Origin: Acidobacteriota bacterium
GTDB taxonomy: Bacteria; Acidobacteriota; Aminicenantia; Aminicenantales; Saccharicenantaceae
Direction of reading: 5' to 3'
DNA length: 64,000 nt
NCBI GenBank assembly: GCA_039683095.1
Contig: JBDKSB010000012.1
Location: forward strand, 1,117,846-1,181,845
Shown here in pieces: positions 25,412 to 34,258 of the stretch; the stretch's first letter is position 1, and each line of letters begins with the position of its first letter. The notes below the pieces were generated by a model. The model searched no databases, was not told the DNA's origin, and worked only from the letters and a program-made list of their open reading frames with translations. The translations under genes were made by a program, and so were the position numbers.

Positions 25412-26674
25412 ATGGCCAAGCTCGTCATCCGCGGCAACCACGGCCTCCGGCTCAAGGGCGAGGTCCGCATGAGCGGGGCCAAGAACGCCGTCCTGCCGGC
25501 CATCGCCGCCTCGCTGCTGACGAGCGAGGAGGTCCGGCTCACCAACGTGCCCCGGGTCCGGGACGTCGAGACCATGCTGACGCTCGTCGACGATCTCGGC
25601 GGCTCGCACCGCTCCGCCGGCGACGCGGTCGCGCTGCGCGTGCCGCGGCTCGGCTCGGACGAGGCCTCCTACGAGCTCGTTCGGGCCATGCGCGCCTCCG
25701 TGCTCGTGCTCGGCCCGCTCACGGCCCGCTTCGGCAAGGCCGTCGTGGCCCTGCCCGGCGGCTGCGCCATCGGCTCGCGCCCGGTCAACCTCCACATCGC
25801 CGGGCTGCAGAAGCTCGGCGCGGCCATCTCCCTCGAGCACGGCTACATCCGGGCCGAGGCCGGCCGCCTGCACGGCGCCGAGATCGAGTTCGAGAAGAAG
25901 ACGGTCACGGGCACGGAGAACCTGCTCATGGCCGCCGCCCTGGCCAAGGGCGAGACCATCCTGCGCAACTGCGCCCGCGAGCCCGAGGTCACGGACCTGG
26001 CCGTGCTGCTCAACAAGATGGGCGCCAGGATCGACTGGCCCGAAGCGGACACCGCCCGCATCCACGGCGTCCGGGAGCTCGGCGGGGCGGAGCACGCCAT
26101 CATCCCCGACCGCATCGAGACCGGCACCTTCCTCGTCGCCGGGGCCCTGACCCGCGGCGACCTCCTCATCCGCGGCGCCGTCGCCGGGCACGTCGAGAGC
26201 GTCATCGACAAGCTCCGGGCCTCGGGGGCCGCGATCGAGCCCGAGGGCGAGGACGCCCTCCGCGTCGTCGGCGCAGCCGAGGTCCGGCCCCAGGACATCA
26301 CCACCTCGCCCTATCCCGGCTTCCCGACCGACATGCAGGCCCAGTTCATGGTCCTCCTGACCCAGGCCCCCGGCACCTCGATCATCACCGAGACCATCTT
26401 CGACCGCCGCTTCTCCCACGTCAACGAGCTCGTCCGCCTCGGCGCCTCGATCGAGGTCCAGGGCGACAAGGCCGTCGTCAAGGGCCGGACCCCGCTCTCC
26501 GGGGCCGAGGTGGTGGCCACGGACCTGCGGGCCTCCGCCGCCCTCGTCCTGGCGGGGCTCGTCGCCTCCGGCGAGACGACCGTGACCGAGATCGAGCACC
26601 TGGACCGCGGCTACGAGCGGATCGAGGAGAAGCTCCGCGGCCTCGGGGCCTCGATCGAGAGGCTCGGGCCGTGA
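25412..26674 (+). CDS. murA: UDP-N-acetylglucosamine 1-carboxyvinyltransferase
   Basis: 420 aa, standard length. First committed step of peptidoglycan synthesis: adds enolpyruvate from PEP to UDP-GlcNAc. SGAKNAVLPAIAASLL holds the Lys-Asn pair; LPGGCAIGSRPVNLH holds the catalytic Cys targeted by fosfomycin; YPGFPTDMQAQF holds the catalytic Asp. The start at 25412 was chosen because homology begins here and the promoter ends eight bases upstream. The stop overlaps the GTG start of the HIT gene. Confidence 0.96.
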   Translation: MAKLVIRGNHGLRLKGEVRMSGAKNAVLPAIAASLLTSEEVRLTNVPRVRDVETMLTLVDDLGGSHRSAGDAVALRVPRLGSDEASYELVRAMRASVLVLGPLTARFGKAVVALPGGCAIGSRPVNLHIAGLQKLGAAISLEHGYIRAEAGRLHGAEIEFEKKTVTGTENLLMAAALAKGETILRNCAREPEVTDLAVLLNKMGARIDWPEADTARIHGVRELGGAEHAIIPDRIETGTFLVAGALTRGDLLIRGAVAGHVESVIDKLRASGAAIEPEGEDALRVVGAAEVRPQDITTSPYPGFPTDMQAQFMVLLTQAPGTSIITETIFDRRFSHVNELVRLGASIEVQGDKAVVKGRTPLSGAEVVATDLRASAALVLAGLVASGETTVTEIEHLDRGYERIEEKLRGLGASIERLGP

Positions 26675-27027
26675 GCGCCTCCGCCTCCGGCTGCCTCTTC
26701 TGCCGCATCGTCCGGGGCGAGATTCCGGCCAAGGTCCTGTTCGAGGACGACCGCGTCTTAGCCTTCGAGGACGTCCGGCCTCAGGCGCCGGTCCACTTCC
26801 TGGTCATCCCCAAGGAGCACTTCTCCTCGCTCGACGACATCCCCGGGGAGCGGCAGGCTCTCCTCGGCGAGATCCTGCTGCGGGCCCGGACGATCGCCCG
26901 CGACAAGGGCGTCTCCGGGAAGGGCTACCGGATCGTCCTCAACACGGGAGCGGAGGCCGGCCAATCGGTCTTCCACATCCATTTCCACATCCTCGGCGGG
27001 CGATCCCTCGGCTGGCCCCCGGGGTGA
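26671..27027 (+). CDS. HIT family nucleotide hydrolase (HINT-like)
   Basis: 118 aa from GTG at 26671, sharing GTGA with the murA stop, so translation is coupled. The N-terminus CLFCRIVRGEIPAKVLFEDD and the active-site triad HIHFHILGG are characteristic of the HINT branch, which hydrolyses AMP-lysine, phosphoramidates and similar compounds. The paired cysteines at the start are zinc ligands in many homologues. Length is usual. Confidence 0.92.
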   Translation: MSASASGCLFCRIVRGEIPAKVLFEDDRVLAFEDVRPQAPVHFLVIPKEHFSSLDDIPGERQALLGEILLRARTIARDKGVSGKGYRIVLNTGAEAGQSVFHIHFHILGGRSLGWPPG

Positions 27028-27055
27028 CGGGCGGAGGCCCGGACGGCGGCGCGCC

Positions 27056-27532
27056 ATGGCCTATCTCATCGACGGCAACAATCTCCTCGGCCGCATCGCT
27101 CCGCACGAGCTGCGCGAACGCTCGGGCCGCGAGGGCCTCGTCGCCCGGCTCCTGGCCTACCAGCGCGTCACCCGGGCCCGCATCCATCTCGTCTTCGACG
27201 GCAACCCCGAGACGACGCCGACCGACATCGCCGTCAACCCGAAGTTCGTCATCCATTATCCCGGCGAGGGCCGCAGCGCCGACGACGTCATCCTGGACAT
27301 GATCGCCGCCCAGGCCGACCGTCGTCGCTTCTTCGTCGTCAGCTCCGACCGGGACATCCGCGAGGCGGCCAAGAAAAAGGGACTGGTCGCCGTGACCTCG
27401 GACGTCTTCGCCCGCGAGCTCAAGACGGCCCTCAAGGAAGGCAGGAAGCGGCGCGAGCTCGACAAGCGGACGGAAACGCCGACGGATCTCGAGATCGATC
27501 TGTGGGACGAGATGTTCAGGACCAAGCCATGA
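27056..27532 (+). CDS. NYN/PIN-like domain RNase (YacP/Rae1-like)
   Basis: 158 aa. LIDGNNLLGR at residues 4-13 gives the first acidic residue; VFDGNPE, SADDVILDMIA and VSSDRDIREAA supply the others of the NYN/PIN metal site. Related proteins such as Rae1 cut mRNA on the ribosome. The C-terminal ~35 residues are charged and helical (LKEGRKRRELDKR). It lies 28 bases after the HIT gene and overlaps the next gene by four, so it belongs to the murA operon. Confidence 0.85.
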   Translation: MAYLIDGNNLLGRIAPHELRERSGREGLVARLLAYQRVTRARIHLVFDGNPETTPTDIAVNPKFVIHYPGEGRSADDVILDMIAAQADRRRFFVVSSDRDIREAAKKKGLVAVTSDVFARELKTALKEGRKRRELDKRTETPTDLEIDLWDEMFRTKP

Positions 27533-28395
27533 AGAAGTTCTCCATCGTGGGGGCGGGCCGGCTGGGAACGTCGCTGGCCGCGGCCCTGGTCCGGCGCGGC
27601 TGGGAGCTCGAGGTCGTCGCCGACCGGGACGTCCGGGCGGCCCGCGAGAGCCGGCGCATCATCGGCCGGGGCCGGGTTTCCGCCTCGCTCGCCGCGGCGG
27701 CCGCGGCCAGGGGCCTGGTCATCATCGCCGTGCCCGACGACGCCGTCGGCCGCGCCGCCGCCTCCCTCGCCCGCGCGGGCGGGCCGTGGGCCGGCCGGGT
27801 CGTCCTGCATACGAGCGGGCTCCTGCCGTCCTCAGTCCTCGGCCCCCTGGCCCGGCGCGGCGCCAGCGCGGCCTCCCTGCATCCCGTCCAGGCCTTTCCC
27901 CGCAAAGACCTGCCCGCGTCGGTCTTCGCCGGGATCACCTGGGGGGTCGAAGGCGGCGCCGCGGCGGTCGAGGCCGCGGAGACGATCGTGCGCGCGCTCC
28001 GCGGCCGCGTCCTCCTCGTCGCGGCCGGGGACAAGGCCCTCTACCACGCCGCCTGCGTCCTCGCGTCCAACGCCCTCGTCGCCCTGGAGTCGACGGCCGC
28101 CGGGCTGCTCGAGCGGACGGGGCTCGACGCCGAGGCCGCCGCCGCGACCCTCGCTCCCCTCCTGCAAGGAACTTTACAGAACGTAAAATCGCTTGGCCTG
28201 GAAAAGGCCCTGACCGGGCCGATCCTAAGGGGGGACCTGAAGACGGTGCGCCGGCACCTGGAAGCCCTCAAGGGGGCGCCACGGGAAAGAGAGGTCTATG
28301 CCGTCCTGGGCGGGAGGATCCTCAGCCTGGCCGCGAAAAGGGGCTTGCCGCCCGGGCGGGTCAGAGCAATGAGGCGTCTGCTCGAAGATAGATGA
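27529..28395 (+). CDS. Rossmann-like DUF2520 protein
   Basis: 288 aa from the ATG at 27529, which overlaps the preceding stop (ATGA). The N-terminal NAD(P)-binding domain has FSIVGAGRLGTSLAAAL; VIIAVPDDAVGRAA and LHTSGLLPSSVL follow. The C-terminal half matches DUF2520 (HPVQAFPRKD, ALYHAACVLASNALVAL), structurally like the dimerisation domain of pyrroline-5-carboxylate or ketopantoate reductases. The substrate is unknown. Its end overlaps convergent murB by 35 bases. Confidence 0.88.
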   Translation: MKKFSIVGAGRLGTSLAAALVRRGWELEVVADRDVRAARESRRIIGRGRVSASLAAAAAARGLVIIAVPDDAVGRAAASLARAGGPWAGRVVLHTSGLLPSSVLGPLARRGASAASLHPVQAFPRKDLPASVFAGITWGVEGGAAAVEAAETIVRALRGRVLLVAAGDKALYHAACVLASNALVALESTAAGLLERTGLDAEAAAATLAPLLQGTLQNVKSLGLEKALTGPILRGDLKTVRRHLEALKGAPREREVYAVLGGRILSLAAKRGLPPGRVRAMRRLLEDR

Positions 28396-29299
28396 CCTCT
28401 TCCTCGAGCCGGATGCCGGATATCCGCTCGACCCTGTCCTTGAGCTCGGCGGCCAGGGCCAGGACGTCGGCGGCCCGGGCGTTCCCCCTGTTGACGATGA
28501 AATTGCAGTGGCCCTCGTAGACCGCCGCGTCCCCGACCGACAGGCCGCGGGCGCCGGCCCGTTCGAGGAGCTGCCCGGCGGCGACCCGCTCCCCGGAAGC
28601 GGGGCAAAAATTCTTGAAGTAGCTGCCGGCGCAGGCCGTGCCAAGGGGCGGATGCTTGACCCGCCGCTTTTCCAGTATATCCCTGATCCTGGCCTCGGAT
28701 CCCCGGGCGTCCCCAGGAGAACACAACAGGGTCGCCGAGAGGACGATGCCGGAGGCCTTCTTGAGGGCCGAATCCCGGTAGCCGAAGCCGAGGTCCGCCC
28801 TGGCCAGGGTCTTCCGTTCGCCTCCCGGCCTGAGGACGACCGCCGTCTCGACCGCGTCGCCGATGCTCGAGCCGTAGGCGCCCGCGTTCCCGTAAACGGC
28901 GCCGCCCACGGTCCCGGGGATCCCGGCCAGGAACTCGAGGCCGGTCAGGGAGGCCCCGAGGGCCTCGCGCAGGACGCAGGGCAGGCCCGTCCCGGAAAGA
29001 ACCGTCAGCCGGCCTTCGCCCCGAGAGACGCCCTCCAGGCGGTTGCGGACGATGAGCCCCCTGTAGCCGGCGTCGTCGAAAAGGATGTTGTTCCCCCCGC
29101 CGATCACGTAGAAAGGATATTTCCAGGAGACCGCCAGGGAAACGGCCGTTTCGAGCTCGGCTTCCGTCCTGGCCTCGATAAAGAGGTCGGCCGGGCCGCC
29201 GATGCCGAAACTGGACATGGCCGAGAGAGGCACGTTCTCGGACAGGGCCGGGCCCAGCTTCTCTAGAAAGGCCCGCCTGAGGGCCGATTTCGGGTCCAT
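28361..29299 (-). CDS. murB: UDP-N-acetylenolpyruvoylglucosamine reductase
   Basis: 312 aa. It reduces the MurA product to UDP-MurNAc using FAD and NADPH. MSSFGIGGPADLFIE opens the FAD domain, IGGGNNILF binds the pyrophosphate, GLEFLAGIPGTVGGAVYGNAGAYG is the signature, and CAGSYFKNF contains the catalytic Ser. Loop content suggests the shorter MurB type. It faces murA-operon genes across the strands, so the two consecutive Mur steps lie within 4 kb but in separate transcripts. Confidence 0.95.
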   Translation of the reverse strand: MDPKSALRRAFLEKLGPALSENVPLSAMSSFGIGGPADLFIEARTEAELETAVSLAVSWKYPFYVIGGGNNILFDDAGYRGLIVRNRLEGVSRGEGRLTVLSGTGLPCVLREALGASLTGLEFLAGIPGTVGGAVYGNAGAYGSSIGDAVETAVVLRPGGERKTLARADLGFGYRDSALKKASGIVLSATLLCSPGDARGSEARIRDILEKRRVKHPPLGTACAGSYFKNFCPASGERVAAGQLLERAGARGLSVGDAAVYEGHCNFIVNRGNARAADVLALAAELKDRVERISGIRLEEEVIYLRADASLL

Positions 29300-29306
29300 G
29301 GCCGAT

Positions 29307-29312
29307 ATTATA
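29307..29312 (-). promoter_or_regulatory. murB -10 box, apparently leaderless
   Basis: Minus-strand TATAAT ends seven bases before the ATG at 29299, so the transcript would start at or beside the initiation codon. No SD and no strong -35 are visible. Confidence 0.5.
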
Positions 29313-29340
29313 CCCCAGTCCCCCTTGCTGGCATATTTTT

Positions 29341-29349
29341 TGCTATAAT
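29341..29349 (+). promoter_or_regulatory. Extended -10 promoter of the TPR protein
   Basis: TGC-TATAAT, a consensus extended -10. A second candidate lies downstream, TTGACA at 29381-29386 with AT-rich sequence 17 bases later. Confidence 0.55.
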
Positions 29350-29438
29350 TCAGGCGTGCGCCGACGCTCCCAGCCGCTTATTGACAAAGACCGCGAATGG
29401 GGAATATCATTCGGGCAATTTTTTGTGCGAGGTTAGCA

Positions 29439-30590
29439 ATGAAAAGGACACTGTTCACGACCGTGACCTTGGTTCTCGTCCTCGTCGGATTGGCCGCCGC
29501 GCAGAGCGCGGACCAGGATTACCTCACGGCCATGCAGCTTTCGGATAACTGCCAGAAGGCCAAGGCCCTCGAGGCCTATCTGGCCAAGTACGCCGGGCAG
29601 GGCACGACCAACGAGCATTGGGCCCATGCCTATTACTGCCTGACGCCCTGCGCCTCGACCGATCCGGCCAAGGCCGCTGCGGCCGGCGAGAAGGCCCTGA
29701 CCATGGAAGGCCTCGACAACGGGACCAAGATGCAGCTCCTGGCCACCATCCCGGCCCTCTACAACAAGGCCGGGCAGGCCGACAAGGCCGACGCCGCGGC
29801 CCAGAAGCTCATCGATTACGGCAAGGGCCTGAGCGACGCCAAGCTCTCCGGCCAGCTCCAGGCCGCCGGCCTGGTCATGATCGGCCAGTTCGCCGAGAAG
29901 TCCGGCAACGTCGGCAAGGCCGCGGAGTATTACATCAAGGCCTACGGCACTTACAAGGACCCGAACATCTCCAAGCTTCTCAACGGCCTGGCCGGGTCCC
30001 TGTACAAGAACGGCAAGTTCGCCGAGGCCGAGCAGGTCTTCCGGCAGTTCTACGCCTCCGACCAGGGCCCGGAAAGCGCCGCGCTCCTCGGCCAGACCCT
30101 CTACAAGCAGGGCAAGGTCGGCGAGGCCCTGGCCATCTACAAGGAAGGATACGCCAGGAAAAGGACCGCTTCGCTGGCCCAGAACATCGCCGTCCTCCTC
30201 AACGCCCAGGTCAAGACCGATCCGTCCAAGACGATGGAGGCCGTGACCGCCAACATCGAGGCCGGGCTGCTCATCCCGGCCCAGCAGAAGAACTTCTTCG
30301 GCATGGCCCAGAACCTCTTCGTCGGCCAGGACAAGGACCTGGCCTCGAGCTACGCCAAGATCGAGGAGCACAAGAAGGCCGTCGAGGAGTTCAACAAGAC
30401 GATCGACCAGAAGTTCTCGGGCAAGACCGAGGATGATCTCTCGGAGAGCGACAAGCGGCTGCTCAAGACTCTCAACGGCAACATCGAAGCCGAGAACCAG
30501 GCCATCGCCCAGATCCAGGCCAGCCAGAAGGACGTCCTGGCCAAGTTCAACGCCCTCGTCGCCCAGGTCAAGTCCAGGATGGGCAAGTAG
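29439..30590 (+). CDS. Exported TPR-repeat protein
   Basis: 383 aa from the ATG at 29439, which opens a signal peptide (KRTLFTTVTLVLVLVGLAAAQ). The rest is helical repeats of TPR type, with pairs such as GKAAEYYIKAYGTYKDPN, GKFAEAEQVFRQFY and GKVGEALAIYKEGYARK. The last ~70 residues are a coiled coil rich in Lys, Glu and Gln. It is probably a periplasmic scaffold; no enzyme domain is visible. Single gene with its own promoter. Confidence 0.8.
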   Translation: MKRTLFTTVTLVLVLVGLAAAQSADQDYLTAMQLSDNCQKAKALEAYLAKYAGQGTTNEHWAHAYYCLTPCASTDPAKAAAAGEKALTMEGLDNGTKMQLLATIPALYNKAGQADKADAAAQKLIDYGKGLSDAKLSGQLQAAGLVMIGQFAEKSGNVGKAAEYYIKAYGTYKDPNISKLLNGLAGSLYKNGKFAEAEQVFRQFYASDQGPESAALLGQTLYKQGKVGEALAIYKEGYARKRTASLAQNIAVLLNAQVKTDPSKTMEAVTANIEAGLLIPAQQKNFFGMAQNLFVGQDKDLASSYAKIEEHKKAVEEFNKTIDQKFSGKTEDDLSESDKRLLKTLNGNIEAENQAIAQIQASQKDVLAKFNALVAQVKSRMGK

Positions 30591-30680
30591 GGCGCAAGCG
30601 CCCGACCGGTCCGCGACGTCCGCCGTCCCGGCCCCGCCCGGGGCCGGCGGCGGAGAGTCATCGATAGAAGGAGGGTTCAG

Positions 30681-32690
30681 GTGTCCTCCTCTCCCGCCGG
30701 GCCCAGGGAGCGCGCCCGGGCCGAAGCGCTCCGCCGCCAGATCGTTTACCACGAGCGGAAGTACTACGTCGACAACGACCCCCAGATCTCCGACGAGGAG
30801 TTCGACCGGCTCGTCGGCGAGCTCCGCGGCCTCGAGGCCCGCTTCCCCGAGCTGGTGACGCCGGAGTCCCCGACCCAGCGGGTCGGCGAAAAGCCCGTCG
30901 AGGGCTTCGCCACGGTCGTCCACCGGACGCCGATGATGAGCATCGACAACGGCTACGGCGAGGACGACCTCCGCGAGTTCGACGAGCGCGTCCGCAAGCT
31001 GCTCCCGGGGCGGACCGTCGCCTACACGGCCGAGCTCAAGATCGACGGCCTCGGCATCGCCCTCGTCTATCGCGGCGGTAAGCTGGCCCAGGCCGTCACC
31101 CGGGGCGACGGCGTCCGCGGCGACGACGTGACCGCCAACGTCCGGACCATCCGCTCCCTGCCCCTGGCCATCGACGCCCCCGGCGAGGTCGAGGCCCGCG
31201 GCGAGATCTATCTCCCCTTCAAGTCCTTCCAGGCCCTCAACCGGGACCGCGAGGAGGCCGGCGAGCCGCTGTTCGCCAACACCCGCAATGCGGCGGCCGG
31301 GTCCGTCCGCCTCCTCGATCCGCGGCTGGTCGCCGGCCGGAACCTCCGGGCCTTTCTCTATTACCTGTTCATCGACGGCCGCGAGGAGCCGACCCAGTGG
31401 GGCTCCCTGCTCAAGCTGAAGGAGCTCGGCTTCCCGACCAACCCCCACTCGCGCCTGTGCCGGACGATCGACGACGTCCTCGCCTATTACCGGGAATGGA
31501 CGGCCAAGCGGGACACGCTCGATTTCGACGCCGACGGCGTCGTCATCAAGGTCGACGACGCGGACGAGCGCCGGGACCTGGGGGCGACGGCCAAGTCGCC
31601 GCGCTGGGCCTTCGCCTACAAGTTCCCGGCCCGGCAGGCCACGACCCGGGTCAACGACATCGTCGTCCAGGTCGGCCGCACCGGCGCCCTGACGCCCGTG
31701 GCCGTTCTCGAGCCGGTCAAGCTGGCCGGGGTGACCATCAGCCGCTCGACCCTTCACAACGAGGAAGAGCTGCGGCGCAAGGACATCCGGGTCGGCGATC
31801 ACGTCCTCATCGAGCGGAGCGGCGACGTCATCCCCCAGGTCGTCTCGGTGATGATGGACCGGCGGCCCCGCGGCGCCAGGCGGTTCGCCTGGCCCAGGCG
31901 CTGCCCCGTCTGCGGCTCGAAGGTCTTCAAGCCCGAGGGCGAGGTCATCTCGCGCTGCGAGAACGCGTCGTGCCCGGCCCGGATCAGGGAATCGATCCTC
32001 CACTTCGCCGGGCGGCGGGCCATGGACATCAACGGGCTGGGGGAGGCCGTCGTCGACCAGCTCCTGGCATCGAAGCTCGTCCGCTCCATCCCCGATCTAT
32101 ACGGCCTGGAGCTCGACAAGCTGGCCGCCCTCGAGCGCCTGGGGGCCAAGAGCGCCGGGAACCTCCTCGACGAGATCGAGGCCTCGAAATCGCGCGGCCT
32201 GGCCCGGCTCCTTTTCGCCCTGGGCATCCGGCACGTCGGGGAGCGGCTGGCCCAGACGCTGGCCGCGCGCTTCGGGTCGCTCGCGGCCCTGGAGAAGGCC
32301 GGCCCGGACGATCTCGTCCAGGTCGAGGACGTCGGGCCCAAGGTGGCCGAAAGCGTCCTCTTCTTCTTCGCCCAGCCGGAGAACCGCGAGCTCATCGACC
32401 GGCTCCGCCGGGCCGGCGTCGCCGACCGCACGGCGGCCGCGGCGGCCGGGCCCAGGCCCCTGGCCGGCCAGGTCTTCGTCATCACCGGCGCGCTGGCCGG
32501 CCTCAGCCGCGACGAGGCGCGCGATCTCCTCGAGGCCCGGGGCGCGGAGGTCGGGTCCTCCGTGACGCGGAAGACAACCGCCCTGATCGTGGGGGAATCG
32601 CCGGGCTCCAAGCTCGACCGGGCCCGGGAGCTCGGCGTGAGGATCGTCGGCGAGAAGGAATTCCGGGAGCTCGTCGGCCGCGAGGCCTAG
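30681..32690 (+). CDS. ligA: NAD+-dependent DNA ligase
   Basis: 669 aa, standard length, from GTG at 30681 with GGAGGG upstream. Domain Ia near the N-terminus (RRQIVYHERKYYV) binds NMN; the adenylated Lys is in AELKIDGLGIALVY near residue 119. The OB fold includes VQVGRTGALTPVA. A four-Cys zinc finger (CPVCGSK...CENASCPAR) lies near 410-435. Helix-hairpin-helix repeats and a C-terminal BRCT domain (residues ~595-669, VFVITGALAG) complete the enzyme. It seals nicks in replication and repair. Confidence 0.97.
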   Translation: MSSSPAGPRERARAEALRRQIVYHERKYYVDNDPQISDEEFDRLVGELRGLEARFPELVTPESPTQRVGEKPVEGFATVVHRTPMMSIDNGYGEDDLREFDERVRKLLPGRTVAYTAELKIDGLGIALVYRGGKLAQAVTRGDGVRGDDVTANVRTIRSLPLAIDAPGEVEARGEIYLPFKSFQALNRDREEAGEPLFANTRNAAAGSVRLLDPRLVAGRNLRAFLYYLFIDGREEPTQWGSLLKLKELGFPTNPHSRLCRTIDDVLAYYREWTAKRDTLDFDADGVVIKVDDADERRDLGATAKSPRWAFAYKFPARQATTRVNDIVVQVGRTGALTPVAVLEPVKLAGVTISRSTLHNEEELRRKDIRVGDHVLIERSGDVIPQVVSVMMDRRPRGARRFAWPRRCPVCGSKVFKPEGEVISRCENASCPARIRESILHFAGRRAMDINGLGEAVVDQLLASKLVRSIPDLYGLELDKLAALERLGAKSAGNLLDEIEASKSRGLARLLFALGIRHVGERLAQTLAARFGSLAALEKAGPDDLVQVEDVGPKVAESVLFFFAQPENRELIDRLRRAGVADRTAAAAAGPRPLAGQVFVITGALAGLSRDEARDLLEARGAEVGSSVTRKTTALIVGESPGSKLDRARELGVRIVGEKEFRELVGREA

Positions 32691-34148
32691 CTACTTCTTT
32701 TTCTTCTTCGAGCCGAACAGGTCAAGCTTGAAGATGCTCTTCGGCCCCTTGGACCGGCGCCCGGCCAGGTCGTCGAGGGCCTCCCGGGCGGTGGCATGGT
32801 CGGGGTCGACTGAGACGGCCTTCTCGAGCTGCTTGAGGGCCTTGGTCTGCAATCCCTCGGCCTTGTAGAGCAGTCCCAGCCCGACGTAGGCCTCGGGGTT
32901 CCAGGGCTCGAGCTCGATGGCTTTGAGGAAATCCTGCTCGGCCTTCCTGACGTAGGCCGGCAGCCGGGCTTCGCACATGGCCAGCAGGAGGTAATAATCG
33001 GCCTTGTCCCGGCGCATCCGGACGGCTTCCTCGAGATAGGCCACGGCCTCGTCGTAGCGCGCCTGGCCGTGAAGGGTCTTGCCCTGGCGGAACTTCGTGT
33101 CCGCCTTGCGCAGGACGTCCTGGGCGTCCTCCTGGGCGGCGACCGGGCCGGACTTGGCGTCGTAGGCCCGCCGGGAGTCCTTGTTGCTCAGGACCCGGTA
33201 GGCGTTGTTGATGCCGTCGAAGACCTCGTGGATCTGGGACTTGAACCGGGCCGCGATGCCGCGGTCGAAACGGTCGGGATGGAAGCGGCGGGCCAGCTGG
33301 AAATAGGCCTTCTTGATGTCCTCTTCCGTGGCCGTCTTGGGGACGTCCAGGATCTGGTAGAGAGTCATCGCCGGCAGGGTATCGCGCAGGCTCAGGACCT
33401 CGGCGATCTCCCGCGGGACGTCCTCGTGGGCCTGGCTCGGCGGCTTGATGCGCTCCTTGACGTCCAGCCTGGCCCGGGAGGAGGCCTCGCCCTCGAAATC
33501 GACGATGCCGAGGCAGTAGAACAGGTACAGGCTCTTCCAGAACTGGTCGGGCGGCATCGTCAGCGACTTGAGGATAACCTCCGCGGTGTCGGCGCCGTTG
33601 ATCTTCTCCAGGATCTCCTTCTCCTCGATGGTCAGCAGATAGGCGTAGGTCTTGCGGCCGAGCGCCGGCGTCCGGTTGGCCAGGAAGGCCTGCAGGAGCG
33701 GATGGGCCTGCATGCGGCGGATGCCGTACTCGATGAGCAGGGGCACGCTGACCTGCGACTCGGGGACCGCGGCGCCGAAGCTCTCGTGGGGCTGGAATTC
33801 GAGCTCGGCGTCGAAGAAGCCGAAGGCATTGAGGACGCTTTCGCGGATCTGATGGCCCAGCGCCTCGGCCAGGTCCTCTTCGGAGATCACGCCCTGGGTC
33901 TTGAGGACCTCGCCGATGTTCTTGCCGGGCTCGATGTACTGATCGAGCTTGGCGTGGGCTTCCTTGGGGATGCGCTCGAGCTTGAACAGGATCTCGCCCA
34001 GGCGCTCGTCCGGCTGGTTCGTCTTGACCTGGGCGATCGCGCCCTTCTCGAAGAAGAAATACTTGAGGATGTCGCCGCGCCGATAGACCAGGCGCCCGGT
34101 CTTCTTCTCGAAGAAGACGTCCCGCAGTTCGACGGCGATGTGGCTCAT
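32691..34148 (-). CDS. DUF4388-DnaJ-TPR protein
   Basis: 485 aa from the ATG at 34148, chosen for the GGAGGG immediately upstream. Residues ~1-120 are a DUF4388 domain (KKTGRLVYRRGDILKYFFFEKGAIAQV), found in gliding and signalling proteins. A J domain lies at ~275-340 with LYQILDVPKTATEEDIKKAYF and the essential HPD in FHPDRF. Three or so TPRs follow (DEAVAYLEEAVRMRRDK, PEAYVGLGLLYKAEG). It ends in a Lys-rich tail. It likely recruits DnaK to a specific cytoplasmic complex. Its stop codon abuts that of ligA. Confidence 0.88.
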   Translation of the reverse strand: MSHIAVELRDVFFEKKTGRLVYRRGDILKYFFFEKGAIAQVKTNQPDERLGEILFKLERIPKEAHAKLDQYIEPGKNIGEVLKTQGVISEEDLAEALGHQIRESVLNAFGFFDAELEFQPHESFGAAVPESQVSVPLLIEYGIRRMQAHPLLQAFLANRTPALGRKTYAYLLTIEEKEILEKINGADTAEVILKSLTMPPDQFWKSLYLFYCLGIVDFEGEASSRARLDVKERIKPPSQAHEDVPREIAEVLSLRDTLPAMTLYQILDVPKTATEEDIKKAYFQLARRFHPDRFDRGIAARFKSQIHEVFDGINNAYRVLSNKDSRRAYDAKSGPVAAQEDAQDVLRKADTKFRQGKTLHGQARYDEAVAYLEEAVRMRRDKADYYLLLAMCEARLPAYVRKAEQDFLKAIELEPWNPEAYVGLGLLYKAEGLQTKALKQLEKAVSVDPDHATAREALDDLAGRRSKGPKSIFKLDLFGSKKKKK

Positions 34149-34173
34149 GGCCCTCCAGATTCCGGAAGGCCCA

Positions 34174-34202
34174 ACTATAGTCCAGACGTCCGGAGATTTC
34201 AA
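34174..34202 (-). promoter_or_regulatory. Promoter of the DUF4388-DnaJ gene
   Basis: Minus strand: TTGAAA (34197-34202), 17-base spacer, TATAGT (34174-34179), about 25 bases before the ATG. Confidence 0.7.
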
Positions 34203-34223
34203 CATCGGGGAAAAGGGCCGCGT

Positions 34224-34252
34224 TTGAACGGGCCGGGGGATTGTGTTAATTA
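34224..34252 (+). promoter_or_regulatory. Promoter of the NAD synthetase operon, apparently leaderless
   Basis: TTGAAC (34224-34229), 17-base spacer, TAATTA (34247-34252). The ATG at 34259 lies six bases after the -10, the expected transcription start. Confidence 0.55.
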
Positions 34253-34258
34253 ATGCCC